Shown: in pieces, positions 14,824 to 32,742 of the stretch
How positions within the stretch are numbered: the stretch's first letter is position 1
How the letters are laid out: each line of letters begins with the position of its first letter
Origin: Antennarius striatus
Lineage: Eukaryota; Chordata; Actinopteri; Lophiiformes; Antennariidae
Assembly (NCBI RefSeq): GCF_040054535.1
Contig: NC_090781.1
Location: 13,351,982-13,415,981 of the forward strand
Direction of reading: 5' to 3'
DNA length: 64,000 nucleotides
Position numbers and translations under genes: made by a program
Notes under the pieces: generated by a model
What the model was told of the DNA's origin: nothing
Database searches by the model: none
Seen by the model: the letters and a program-made list of their open reading frames with translations, nothing else

Positions 14824-17800
14824 TTAGCTACACTTGCAGGACTTCACAATCATATTAGACAGCTGTTCCACCTGAAAGTGAAAATTAACAGTAATGTAAT
14901 GAGTCGTCTGAAAAATAACATTTTGTGTAAACATGTCATCTGAAGGAGAGGTGCACTGTGGCATGGATACCTTGTGTTGCCTGCCCACGTAGTACAGGAT
15001 TGGCAGTGGCTCCAGGGACTGGGGAACACAGCAGGGCTGGGCAGAGGCTCCTGGGTTGTGATGCTTATACAAGGCCAAAATCTGACAAATATATTAGAGA
15101 AATGGAAAACAGAGAGAATGCAAATCAGAATAGAATCACCGATCAGAGTGCTTTAATCTTTCTTTCTCGAGTGCTTCAATTAAAATCTATGAAAAGTCCC
15201 CGCTTTTTTAGTGTAGACTTTATCATTAAAATATTGTTATCTAACACATGATCTCTTACTTCAACTGAGTAGACTAGGGCTATGTTCACTTTACCAGGCT
15301 GAAGACATTCAGCTCTAAATGTGGCACAAATTAAAAAATTTTCCAGGACTGACTCATCACTGAAATTCACTCACTTCACACACAGTCAGTCAGTCTCAGA
15401 TGTGGTCAAATCCAATACATAACTGCTTCACAGCTTTGCAATATGAATGAGAATGGTTAGGTTGGAATCCATGTGGCTTTTGCATTCACACCCAAAGCAC
15501 CAGACAGGGGAGATGACAACAATAACGCAGATCGTCAGCTGTTCACCATCTGCATGTGAATAGCTGCCCACGTGTTTGCCATCCCCCAGAGCAAAATTAA
15601 TCGCGGGCACTGTATCCGTTTCAGTTTAAATACCATGACATACTATCAGTGTGCGCATGTCTGTTGTTTAGTATAAATGTTTTCACGCTAGCTATAGAGT
15701 ACTTCAAATTCTGAATGTGAACTTCAAGATGAGTAATTCTAGTATGAGAAAATGATCAAACTGAGGACTGAGGCTAGAGGCTTGAAGTTTCCACCACACT
15801 GGTGCTTCTTCTTCAGACTTGATCTAGCGGAAAACAGATGAGGCTAAAAGGAATTCCAGTAGTTCTATAGGCACTGCGTTCATAAACAGTTATTTGATAT
15901 TTTGGTTTAGAACAAAGTAATGGAACGACAAACCATAACCTCAGTGTGGCTGCAGTTTTGGTTTCAGTTCAAACCATTTCAATTAGGCCTGAAAGAAATT
16001 ATTACTAAACAGTAGTTTGTGTGGGGATGTGAAATGTGTTTTTTATTGTCCAAACAGCAGAGAAATCTAAAATGTCATGTAAAACCATGTGAGTGCTGAG
16101 TTGCTCATGCAGATGAGTCGAATGATTAATCAGATATCACAACTGCTCATTTAAGCACTAATTTAAAGTCTCATCACAAGCTGCGGTGTCAATCATTCAG
16201 TCTTTCAATAACCAGAGGAAGAGAAAAGTTTCTCTCTACACCCTCAAGTCTCAGCTGTTCCTCATTAATCCACATTAAGGCACAGTGTTGCGCTATACCT
16301 GAGAATACTTGTTTTCAGCATTCCAGATGTAGGTGCAGGACCCCATGCAGTAGTTGGCGTGGTACCCTGTTGGCTTATGTATCCACTTCCAACCGAGATC
16401 TTTTCTGAAGTCAATGTACAAACTCCTCACACAACAAGTCTCCGTCTGCCTGTGCAGGAGAAAACAGGGAAGCATCTGTGAATTAGTGAATACGTCCTAG
16501 GATCAGTTGTTTTTTTCTGTGCATTTGGAAACACAATTCTGGCCCTGTAGCCCTCACCATCTAGTAACTAGAAATGACTGTATTTGGATGAGATGGTGGA
16601 GCTGCCCATATTTGTTTTTCTTTTGGTTTCAGTTGAGAGAATATCAGAATGATTGTAAAGTAAAACCTACTATCATCAACAACGACAAACCACAGACAGG
16701 AAGCTAAAATATCCTGGAAATATTTTTGTCTGTTAGTCTTTTTGAAGCGACCAGTGACTTATCTTGTCAAGTACGTTTTTAAAAAGGTCAACAAAATAAA
16801 ATGCAAAAGAGCTATGTTACATGTAGGGTTGCTTACGCTGTACACGTGTCCTTCATCTCTGTGGAGCGTTTTTTGCGTGACGTGAGGTGGCTGCTGACAT
16901 TCTGAGGGATGGACATCGTCAGAATGTACGGTGGTTGCTGCGTAAACTGTTGCAACGTTCCTATGTCGCCCCGATTACTTGTGATTCCAGAGATGGAAAA
17001 GCCAAAACTAGGATTTGCACTTGCGGCATCGTTAGTGCTTTGGCTGCATTCACAGAACAGCCGAAGTTCAAAACCCTGCTCATCATCTGGAAAACAGACA
17101 TATAAGACAATGAGCAATGCAGAACTGTTTATTTTATCTATGAGGGTTATTATAAGATTAATAACCCTCATAGATAAATAAATAATATAATAAGATTGCA
17201 CAAGGACTGAAAATAAACAAACGTGCAGAGAAGGGTTGAGCAGAGTACTATAAAAATTAGTCTTTATTATGGACAAACTGTGTTTTGAACTGTCTGCTGC
17301 TCCTCTTGCATTCAAACATTGATCTGAAGCTCATTTATGGGGCTGTTATGTAAGTGGTTTATTAATAAACAATAATAATAGCAAATTCTATTGATCCCAA
17401 TCAATCCAAAAATTAAACCTGCCTTCACTTTAAGCCTCTCTGAACACGGAAACGGTGTTCTGACACGCTGATGTTCCAGCTCATCCCTGTACAGAGAACA
17501 TGTGAGCACTAAACGCATATAGAGCTTGATTTATCTCACCGTCCCCTTTCAGCCAGTTCTGTAGGGTCTTTGTGACGTCAAAGGACAGCCATTTGTTCTT
17601 CGAATGGTTGGTGATGAAGCGGGATGTAAGATAGCGGGCTGACGTCCCCAGACCCCAATACAGCTCCACCCGCTGCTCAGAAAGTATGGAGGTTTGCTTG
17701 ATGAGCATCCGTAACTCTGCACTGGTCAGAAGGCTGTAATCCCCCACACTGGACCGTATATCAGAGATGTTGAAGAACATTGGGATGCTTTTGGGGTTTC

Positions 17801-20800
17801 CAGCTGTGTTATTTTTACCTGTGTGATTTAAAACAGGCAAATACCTATTATGAGATTTAATATAACCACATGCAGGTTCAGACAAGAAACATATGGCATA
17901 TTTGTGGATGTATCAAGGCACAATATGCCTTTTATAAAGATTGTTAGAAATGGAATGCAAATGGAAAACAGGCATGTGTGAGCCAACCTTAAAGACTGTA
18001 TTTAGGACTGTATTTTTTTTTAATTCTTTTATTTTATAAAAAATGTAATTACTGACCACATTCAGGATGTTATGAATATTGTGTGAGGACTCTGTCTTTC
18101 GGTGTGTTTTTAATAGTTCGTGGACTGTAATTATCCATTATAAAATGTCATTTTGTTGTGTGTATGTACTGTGTACTTCTACGTGCTTACTGTGTACATC
18201 TATGTACTTCTTCTTTTTCTTCCTCTTCCCCTTCTTCCATTATTACTGTTTACTGAACTGCATTAACTATCCTCTACAAGACCAAATGTTTTTTTAAGTT
18301 GAGAAGTTCTAAGTTGAGATTTTTGGGGAAATATTTAACTGTAGAAGCTTGCTCTGTTCTGCTTTACAGCATTTAAAATAAAACACCAGTAGCATTTAAT
18401 ATTTAAGTAATTATTATAGGCGTACACTTGGTACAAGCATAATTGTAAAGTACTATAAAATGCAATACTGGCATATTTATTACTTGTTTTTCATAATTAA
18501 ACCACACATAATGTTCTGTCGTAAATGTTTTCCTGCATGCACATTAATAAAATGAAATAGCTAAAATTACAGTGTTGCTCAATGATATTAACTGCAGCCA
18601 AACATTAATCTTTTCCAGCTGCTGTAAAGTTGACCATAGAGAGGTTTTTGTTTTCTTACTGTATCCTTGCCTATATATATGTAACTTTTATCCATTCCCC
18701 TGCCCGTATCATGACTGCAGGAACATTCCCTTGCAGAGCCTGACAAAAAACAGAACCAAGCTACTGGGGGTTTTAAACATCATAAATCTAGAGGAGCTAC
18801 ATTAAAACGGATTAGCTCGGACTGAGACGTGCAAAGATAGGAATAGGACGGCACATGATCGAGAGCGAAACCATGTAGTTAGAGAGTGAGAGAGGGTACA
18901 GAGAGGGAGGATGTGAGAGGGTTCATTCAAAGAACACAGCAAAGTTAAGAATGCTCTCATGAACATAACACACTTGTGAGGGGAGGAAGTGTGGGAGCGG
19001 GGGTGCAGTGGAATTGGAGATGTGTATCAATGGAGGCCAGGTCTGGCCTAGGCCCAAACCTTCTTCTCTGCCTCAGCCTGCCAAAGCCAGGATTCCGTGC
19101 CCTCAAATCCTGGAATTACTCTTTGACAACAGCTAAAACCTACCCTCACATACTGGAGAAGCAAAGTCAATCCAGGGTGTAGTAGGAGCTTCTATAGCTT
19201 GGCCTTTACTGTCAATAGTATCAGCAACTGTGCTGCTCTGGATGTGCCGTTTCAGCCCATTCAGTGGAGCCAAACTGAAACCGAAAAGAGCTGAAGTGAA
19301 GTGTAAAAGGAAATGTGATGACATTTTACTGGCTCCACTAAGAGCAGAACCAGGGGTTTAGTCGTAAGTTCATGAATGGAAAGGCTTTGAGTGCCGGAAT
19401 AGAGTACGGTACGTGGACAGCACCACCGTACCATGCAACACCAAGCTCAGAAAATCATCTCCTGATAGTTAGAATAAACAGAGATAAGTTTATTAAGCCT
19501 GAGAGCCTCCACTCTTCCACATGGGGTAAAGTGAGCACTCTATCTGTGCACTAACGTGGGTGTGGGGGGGATTTGTGCGTTGAACCAGGGCCTATCTGCA
19601 GGTAAGCCGGGGACAGCTGTTGTGACAGGTAAGGAGACAGCTCTGTAATTACCAGTACCAGGAACCAGATTCCAGCAACAGTCTAAATACTTGCCTCCTT
19701 CATACGCTCAGCTCCACCCTCTCACAGCCCACTCATCAATGTCTTGTTTCCCTACCTTGCCTGTTTTACACATACTGCGCAACCCCCTTAACTGCTGCGC
19801 TCCCTGATAGCAGATTCATGTATCCTCAGATCTTACAATTACTTTGCAGGACTGAGTTAATTTCACTCCCAAATGGCACAAAATGGCTTGTTTCCCAAGG
19901 AGTAAAAAGCTGTCTCTGTGAACAAGAGGAGTGACATTTGGACCGACACCATGTCCCACAGGAGAGATACATTTGTGTACGCTCCGAGGAATGGCTGTGT
20001 GCTAAATGGCTGAAGGAATTTAGCCTAATCCACCACATAATTACTATAATGGTGACTACAACTATTAGGTTCTAAAATGTTGTACACACAAATATGCATC
20101 CCTTTTGGCTGTTTTAGGGTAGCAGGAAAGTTCTTATCTTCTAGAAAGAAAGAACCAAAATGGAACAAAACAGAAATGTTCAAAGTATTTACTCAGAAAG
20201 GAGAAGATGCTAAATTATATTTCATACCCACATGTGTCTTTTTCTTAATAACTATTTCTGCAAGGCCTGCAGACATACACTCATATGGTTGGTCTTTACT
20301 CCTTTGGGGAGGAGGTCAGCTGCTGTATGGGGGGGTTAAGACAGTGTATGGATGTTCTTTTGCATTCAGAGGTAGGAAACTCCTGATCCCCACGGGCACC
20401 ACTTGCACCGGACCTGAGTCACTCAAGATCGCAGTGGCCATCAGCCTGCCTTCCTTCCTGCCAAGCTGCCCTATCACAAACATGCTGCAAACACACTGAT
20501 AATAAGCTCAGGAAACCCAGCAAAAGAGGAGAGAGCAAATAAGAGAGAGGCAGAATGTGAGAGAGATAGGTAATTATGGACAGAGAGATGGAAATAAAAA
20601 TGGTCAGAGTAAAAGAGAAAGAGATGTGATGGAGAACAAGTGGCAGGATCAAGACAAGGGAACCTAATGCTCATGTTACAGGAAACCCCCAATCCCTGAG
20701 GGACAGGGAGAGTGGGAGAGAAAAAGAGAAAATGAATGAGACCGGGTGAGGGTGAGGGAGTGCATTTCATGTCTTCTCTCATCTAATTTTCCATTTTTCT

Positions 20801-22081
20801 TCGTGCTCTTTGTTTTGCATCTAACCAGATTGAAATCTTGCCTTTTAATTTTAATGCTCCTTTGTTCTCTTTGTTCTGCACACTCCCAAGCATGGACCAT
20901 CCACTCAAATCTGTCTTTTGAAGTGGTGGATAAAGGAGGGATAGTGAGGATACCTACCTGATAGGGAGAGGAGTATAGGCATGCAGGGAACAATGAAGCA
21001 AAGAAACATATTTAAAAAAAAACGTGTTTATCATAACAGTTTGGAGCCATTGCACAATTACAACCAGGGTGTTGGCTCAACAGCCTATGCAGGCTAGCCA
21101 AACAAACAGCCCTAATAAAGCAGTAAAAATGCCATGGATACCACAAAAGCAACACAGAGCATCAGACCAGATGCAACACTCGGTCCCACTAACTTGTAAC
21201 GCCTGTGCTCTCTGAACCCGTCAAGCTGCCTGAAGATGCTGGATGAAGATCAGAGAGAATACACATGTTGAGAGAATTTATAGTGAGATTGGAAAAGACA
21301 CCAGCTATCAGGAAAATTCTGGTTAATTTGGGATGTAGCTGCCAATTTTATCTATCCCAGGGAGTGCTTTAAGGTTTATTTGTACTCATTTGTGGTGGGC
21401 CAACAAAATGACAGAGTAAAATACTGGTTTTGCACAATAAACTGAAATTTATATGCTGTAGGAGCCAAAGGACACCTGTTGAATTTCATTTTCTTTAGCA
21501 TTTGTTAGTAAGGAAGAACGAGTATTTTTCAAAATGGACAGAACATCTCAAAGATCTGTGCTTGCATGTGTGTGTGTGTGTGTGTGCGTGTGTCTTGTGT
21601 GTCTTGTGCAATGTCTCTCAAGTGCCAGTAAATAATTGTAGGAGTACAAATTACAATCATATTAAGCTTTCAACAACTGGCTCCACTCCTGAAAATGGTT
21701 TTCCATGTTTGCACATTACATGTTGTCACTGTGAGTTATTTAATACTTACTGGTCATGTTGAACTTGTGCAGTACTTTGGAGAAATACTCTTCCTCCTCC
21801 TGCTCTGTGGAGATGAGTGTCTGGACTTCAGCCTGCTGCTCCGTCAGCATCTCCTTGGTGCTGTTGTAGAGGGACAACAGGGGGGTGGGGATCACCTCCT
21901 CGTCTCCAGCCTGCTCCGCCTCAGGCTCCTTTGACAAGCGCAGTTTGCTGAGGATCTGACTCCTGATGGCCTCAATTCTTTTTTTCTTCACCATCTCCAA
22001 GTCCAGCGTTTTACACGTAGACATGCCACTTACTCTTCCCATCATGTATACAACCATGAGAGTCAAGAATGCCAGCTCCAT
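14824..22081 (-). CDS. tgfb1: Transforming growth factor beta-1 precursor
   Basis: Secreted latent cytokine precursor. Coding exons on the minus strand: 22081-21751, 17803-17540, 17086-16837, 16449-16299, 15081-14971, 14871-14824. All have GT-AG introns and consistent phase, giving 384 aa. The start is the first ATG of the frame, immediately before a hydrophobic signal peptide (residues 1-19). LAP features: Cys23, used in the family to bond LTBP/GARP; glycosylation sites NST, NMT, NIS, NHS and NVS; the Cys210-x-Cys212 pair; and integrin-binding RGD at 237-239. The furin site RKKR is at 269-272. The mature 112-residue ligand (273-384) has the cystine-knot pattern [20 protein letters not shown] and ends KSCKCS, the canonical TGF-beta1 length. 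Intron 1 is 3.9 kb; the final coding exon is only 48 bp. TGFB1 rather than TGFB2/3 is favoured by [15 protein letters not shown] and by neighbouring axl and CYP2 genes. Which teleost duplicate (a or b) it is cannot be told. Confidence 0.96.
17133..17178. repeat. Perfect 20-bp stem hairpin in tgfb1 intron 2
   Basis: Left arm tttatctatgagggttatta (17133-17152), loop taagat, right arm the exact reverse complement (17159-17178). It lies about 50 nt upstream of the exon 3 acceptor in gene orientation. Confidence 0.9.
21567..21603. repeat. Short TG-rich tract in tgfb1 intron 1
   Basis: Imperfect TG dinucleotide run near the 5' splice site of intron 1. I see nothing else recognisable in this 3.9-kb intron. 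Confidence 0.7.
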
Positions 22082-25000
22082 GGTGCCAATCTGACTGCTC
22101 GCAATCTCACTTCTTGGGAAACCCTCTCTCACCCTTCTTCAAACTGCTCGCCTCTGACTGGGGGTTGCTTAGGGAAAAGTGAATCACTCTGTAGAGAGGT
22201 GTGAGTGATGCAAGGTGTTTACACACAGCTGAACAATTAAAGCAGTGTGGAGAGTTTTGGAATTTCAGGGCTAGTAGTGTCACCGTTGTCACTGCTGCTG
22301 TGAAAACCATTTAACATGTACGCCTTCTTGCAGAAAAGCGAGTGTAGAGAATCCCAGTGGACAGACAGGCATCAAGTGATGAGCTGGCTTCTGACTCACA
22401 GCCTCACAGGTAACACAATGACACCCAAGACGCTGAAGCGGAGCTGTCAAATGCTACCAGAGCGTTTTACAGCACCCATCAAAATAATCTACTGATATTC
22501 AGATACAGTACTTAACAAAGATGGTTCTGCATTCACGGATCAGCTGGTGATTGATGTGACTTCAAGTTTCCACCTGCAATATTATATTGAATCCTGTCCT
22601 ATTCAAAGCGCACGTGCTGGTTTTATCTCCATGTGTCAGCTCAGTGTGTATTGCTGTCCAGGCAGTGTGAAGGGAGCTATATAACATCAAAAACAGAAAT
22701 GAGCGTGCTTCCTGTTCTTGTCACATAAGGTCTGTTCACGTCATTCAGAACTACTGTACTGGACATTGAATGAATATATCAAATAGAGCTCTTCTAAATA
22801 TCTCTATGGATGAAAAAGTAACAACGTTAAAAACGGATTTTTTAGTGGAAAGAAAATGGCGTTCCTATTTCTCTCTTCTGTATTTTAATCAGATGACCTC
22901 TGGCTTCCTTTACAGCCCCGATAAATCTCTGGGGTTTTTAATCAGCCCACTGTTAATTCACAGTGCATGGAAAGAAAGACTGGCGTAGTATCTAAAAATC
23001 TAACTTTTTATATAGGTCACAAAAATATGAAACATGCAGTCAAGCCATGAGGAAATATTCCTACAGAGAAACATCTAATAAAGTTGCATTGCTCTCCTCT
23101 CTGACTACCCTTTTTTTAACAGCATGTGATCTGTGTACAACTGCAGTTCAAAAGAAATCAGTTTCAACACAACAGGCTCAATCCTAACTCACACACTGAA
23201 CAGTCACTTGAAACATTTATTCATTCTCAAACACAGTAATATAATACATATGCGGTCTCTGTATATAAATTTTGGGATGAAAACAGCTCAAAATAAGGGT
23301 GCCGTCAGAAGATCAGCAGAAGTCACCTCCTGTCAATCAAACACTATCTCCCTGTAATAAAATGTGAAGTTTGACACACCTCTTAAAATAAGTGTACCAT
23401 CCGGACACAGCAGCAGTGATGACAGCAGTAGCACAAGTAACAGTCCCTCTTAGCGTAACGCTGATTTGGGTATGAGGTCGTAGTTTTGTCTTTGTCCTCT
23501 GCTCTCTCTACCCATCCATCGGTATCACCTCATTTATACCCTCTGCAGCTCCTTCACACCTTCCCTATTGAGTCTCCTCTGACACGACTCTCTATTTGCA
23601 CCTCTGTTAAACTCCCTGTCTCTCCCTTTCTCCCTATGTGCGCTCTCTCCTGGTGCTTGTCAGAGCTTGCTGGTGACAAAGTGATTTGTGGGAGCTCTGA
23701 GCTCAACTAACTTTCCTCTTGCACTCACTCGTTCTGCCTCTATCTCTCTCGTTCACCCTCAAACTCGTCTTTTTTTTCTGGTTCCTGTTACTCGTCTAAT
23801 AGAGCAGCAGCTCTCCGCCCAGGAAATGAGGGTAACGGCCACAGTGTAAAACATCTGCTGTTTAACAGAGCTGTACTGCCTACCCTGTGTCCAATTCAGG
23901 AAGCCAGGAGCTGAACACACTGAATAACTGACTGTAGAGACTCTCACACTCCCCAGCTTGTGTGCCTCTGAAAAAATGATGACTGACATGTCAGCAAGCC
24001 TTTCATGGCACTACTGTCCCGCAACACAGACATACATTTATGTGTTGGCTGTTAAGGTGGAAAAAAACAACAACAACACTGTGACACCGTGTTTGAAAGT
24101 AGAACAGTGACTTTCAAGGGATGGAGAGCAAACAGGGCTTAACTATGTGAAGGGTCTGGGTGTTATTTAGAAGCTGTATTGTTTATTTTCAAAAGGAAGA
24201 GAAGACCTAAACAGTCCAGGGATGGTTTAAATCTCTCTGAAGGATGAGTCAACAAGGAAATAAAATAGTAAATTACCTTTTTCGCATTTGGGTTTTTAAA
24301 AATCTTTCTTCTTTGTGTTTCCTGCGATGATCTCATTTACTGGAAAAGTTTTGAGGAATCAGCCATTGATGAAACACTGACAATAAAAAGAAAACATTTA
24401 AAATGGGGAAACACAAGGTAATAGTCCCCTAAAATACCCACAATAACAGAACATACTGATCCTCACAAAAATACCATTGGCAATTTATCTCACATTGTCA
24501 ACCCCTATGTATCCTATTAATAAAATGAGAGGTACTTAAAGAAGGATGAGAGAACAAACTGGGTGTAATCATTTGTCAACAAGTATTACTCAAACTTGTC
24601 TTGAGCTGTGTGAGCCTAGATGTGTACTGCCACCAGGTGGTAAGGAATGGTCTATCATTTCTTTTATGCATTGTAATCTTTCTGTCATGTGCGAAGCAGG
24701 TAAGAAGCAAAATAACAAAAATATAAACATGAAAATGGCACGGAAGTATTCCTCCGTGCATTCCCATTGTCTTCGCATTAGCAGTTACATTTTTGTCAGA
24801 GATGATGAACCTTTTTTTCCTTTGAAATATGGTGAAATTCAAAACCTCAGCCTTAGAGTGTCATTGGAGGACATAAAACTTTATTTCTTTTTGTAACATT
24901 TGCTAAAAAGTTTCAATATTGTAGAAAATCAAATGACACAACGGATCACATGCTCGATGAAGGGTTAACTGTCTGTATACCAACATAAAATTAAAGTATC

Positions 25001-26987
25001 TGAAGGTCCCAGTCAAACAAAGGATCAAATAAAATAAGCAATATTACTGTTCTTGATATGAACATAAAGCCTGATTGGAAATCAGAAGTTGATCTGCTCT
25101 CCATTGGCCTCTCATTTCTTTTCCCACTCATTCAGTAAAACCCACATGTCTTCCCAGTCTGCCATGGGGCATTTCATACCCTTCACCACATGGCCTCGAT
25201 GCCAGCACGCCACGGTGTCTGTACACACAAGAGTGCAACATGGTCTGCATTCCCATCAGTCCCTGAACGCTCCCTGTGATTCTGAAAAAGATGTAATAGA
25301 ACTTTGGCAAACATCAAAATCTCTGAGCCAGAGGAGGCAGAGAGGGAACAATACTTACAGTCCACAGTGAGAACAGTCTGGTAATCATTCTACCACATCA
25401 CAGATGATATAACACCTAATATCTGTGGAAGTGTAACATGATGCCATAGTGTCCACCTACTGGATTTAGATCCACATAATATGTGAAACAGAAATATATT
25501 ATTGATCTGTTCATGTTATGGCGCTGAGCATTGGAATGAGTGTTGCTGTGGAACATGGTTCAAGGCATGCTGCTGTTCCATTTAATAATAATCAGGGGTG
25601 GAAGGAGCACTGAGATACTTTACTCAAGTAAAGTAGTAATACAAAATTAATTTTTAAAAAAATGCTGAATTACACAATCCCAATAAAGTAGGAATTCGTC
25701 AAAACTTCAAAAAGTAATGACCCACTTATGCAAGTGAATGGTTGCTGACAATGGCATTTACAATTACATGAATGTTTAAACACTCATTTTATTGTTGGAC
25801 ATAACGCGACAAATCAAATTTTGGAATAGAATTTACCAAGAACCATTAAAATGTATTCAAATATGTATTAGATACAGTATATTGTACTAGATATATTCTA
25901 TGTGAGTGATCGTAAAATGAATGGGATCATTAAAATATCTAAATGTCATCTGTGAATCATCAGTTCATTTACATTTTTGAAAAGTTCAATAAGGTTAAAG
26001 GTAAACAAATTTACAACTGAAGTGTAAATATTAATACTAATATTAATTGGAATTCTCTTTTTAGTAGCCTACATGATAGAAGCTGTATTATTTTAGACAT
26101 CTTATGAAAAAGTAATACATGCAACCCTTAGTTCCAATCTTCACCTCAGTTATTTTGTTATTTTATCTTAAACTCCCCTTAAATTCTCTATGTGAAGTTA
26201 TATTGTTAAATTTGGCCAAACTATAATAAATTTGTATCTGATACATTCAAAAACACAAGAACAGTACTTACATTAAAGTTTGTTTGTTTACTTCTTCTTT
26301 ACTTACTTTTTGTTTTTGCTGTCTGGTCAGAAATGCTAACTTCAAGCTGACAGATAGCAGTATCCTTCCGCCCAAGTAGGCAGCACTTATCAATAACATT
26401 GTCAACTAAACTACGTCATTAACGTTTGTATGGAATATTTCCGATATCTTAGAGGCCAACCTTAATATATTCATCTGTTTTATTCCCCTTTACCTTACAG
26501 ACTACTAAATTAGACTGAGTAGGTAGCAGTGACTAAGTTGAATAATGACTGAATCATTCATTCGGACTCGGCCCTGTAACCTTCCGCGATCGTCTGACAG
26601 TCGGAGCTGTTACCTTGGTTACAACACTGGCTAACTTACGCAGTGGGTTCTGTGAATTGGTGTTCTGCGTCATTCTGATGCAGGTTTTACTTTTGTAACG
26701 CGTAGGGTCACCGAAACGAGTACCTGGTATTTCATTTAATGAATATAAGAGAGAAAGTTTCATCCTGAAAGTCATTCAAAATTAGAACTTCTACGGGTTT
26801 AGTGGACGGTGCGGAAAGGTAAATAATATCACCCAGGGTTACCGAGGCAGTGGCGACGCGCAGGACGACCAACGACGGAGGGAGTGAAGGCAGTAGAAGG
26901 AACAGCGAGAGACCTTTGAAATCTTCAGGTAGTTCTGGTGACTTCTGCTGGATTTAAATCATCTGCACATCTGCTGTTGACGAGTGG
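22082..26987. other. Intergenic between tgfb1 and the CDKL gene (divergent promoters)
   Basis: The two genes are transcribed away from each other, so this interval must contain both promoters. No clear TATA box stands out for either. Around 25595-25680 the text (ggggtggaaggagcactgag, then tactttactcaagtaaagta) resembles one end of a common fish MITE, but the other end was not found. No protein-coding exon is supported. Confidence 0.5.
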
Positions 26988-27014
26988 ATGAAGATCCTGT
27001 CAGGGTGTGGACAG
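26988..27014 (+). CDS. Possible alternative first coding exon of the CDKL kinase
   Basis: The exon ending at 27014 (donor CAG|gtaagt) contains an ATG at 26988 that stays open and joins exon 2 in phase 0. Translation from here would add 15 residues before the family-standard MEKYEK start at 27286. The context of the upstream ATG is weak (T at -3). CDKL1 and CDKL4 relatives normally begin at MEKYE or MMEKYE, so this may be 5' UTR with an in-frame ATG. Confidence 0.4.
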
Positions 27015-27117
27015 GTAAGTGTGCACCTCAGGGTGTAGGGGGGTGTCATCATGAGTCAGTCTTCAATCCATCATCAATCCATTGTCGAAGTAATTTGGGT
27101 AATGATGGAAGTAATAA

Positions 27118-27145
27118 ATGATGATGAGGATGAGGATGAAAATGG

Positions 27146-27240
<95 letters not shown>
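27118..27240. repeat. (GAT)n trinucleotide repeat beside a splice acceptor
   Basis: GATGAT tract with GGT/GAG interruptions. It ends 27 nt before the AG of the exon 2 acceptor of the kinase gene. The poly-Asp, poly-His and poly-Ser open frames are artefacts. Confidence 0.95.
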
Positions 27241-27267
27241 TGTTTCCATGTGTTTGTCTCTTGATAG

Positions 27268-31703
<4,436 letters not shown>

Positions 31704-31886
31704 TGAAGTACAAGCTGATCTTCAGGTTTGTGGTTGAACTGAGACAGCTGTATATGAGCTTTTCCCTACGCAGTCTGAATTCAGTTTCATGTTGGTGTGA
31801 CTGTTAGACTGTATTTTAATTAATTTTCACTACACATATTTGTCATTAAATTTGAATATGTTTTACACTGTACATGTTAGTTAAAG

Positions 31887-32031
31887 CAGTGTTTCCCAAC
31901 TGCTATGCGCTGATGTGCCGTGAAAGGAAATGCTATTGTTGATGGTGTTTTTTGGACCAATTAAGCGAAATAGGATTATTGTCAGCGACACACCTGACGT
32001 TCTCTGACGACACAGCGGCTGGGAAACACTG
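31887..32031. mobile_element. Short hAT-type MITE in the kinase 3' region
   Basis: 145 bp. Terminal inverted repeats cagtgtttcccaactgc and (right end, reversed) cagtgtttcccagccgc. Flanks agttaaag (31879-31886) and agttaagg (32032-32039) form an 8-bp target duplication with one mismatch, as expected for hAT transposons. Non-coding. Confidence 0.8.
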
Positions 32032-32325
32032 AGTTAAGGCATTAGGTTTCAGGTTAAGTAACACGCTCATAAGTACTGTACTAAAGAAAACAGTGTCAGC
32101 GCCTATAACACTGTTCACCAGATGAACTGATCACTACATACATCTACATGATCATAGTTAAGCATCACCAGTGTGCCATTGTCACCTTCACTGACAACAA
32201 CTGAACCCCATGCAGGTTTATGCTGACTGCAAAGTATGTGATTCATGCAAGGATTTATCTATTAAACAAAGTCTATAAATTGTGTGTTTTATCATATCTA
32301 TGTTCTCAATATATTTTATTATAAC

Positions 32326-32331
32326 AATAAA
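32326..32331 (+). terminator. Candidate polyadenylation signal of the CDKL gene
   Basis: AATAAA hexamer 0.6 kb after the kinase stop. If used, the hAT-type MITE at 31887-32031 lies inside the 3' UTR. Confidence 0.45.
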
Positions 32332-32667
32332 GAAATGATTGTGGTAATAGTTTCAGGGTTAGTGCACACGTTTTAACATTTGTATGATAAAATAAAAAAG
32401 GGCATATATACTGTACATATAAGAAAGTACTGAATATAGTGTACTTATCCATGTTGATAAAAATAATAAAAACTGCCACTCCAGTTGATACAAAAGTAGT
32501 TTAATTGGATCTTAACATATTATAGCCACCACCATAAGGAAGACTCTGTTGATCAGACACAGGATGGTGATACACTAGAGCATGCATCTGATGAAGAATC
32601 AATCCCCGTAGGAGAAATTATAATTCCACTGTAGTTACTTTATTATTTGTCATACGTGTATACTTTA

Positions 32668-32668
<1 letters not shown>

Positions 32669-32732
<64 letters not shown>
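32669..32732. repeat. (GT)n microsatellite
   Basis: About 30 GT units with one GC near the left end. Confidence 0.95.
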
Positions 32733-32736
<4 letters not shown>

Positions 32737-32742
32737 AAGAGA

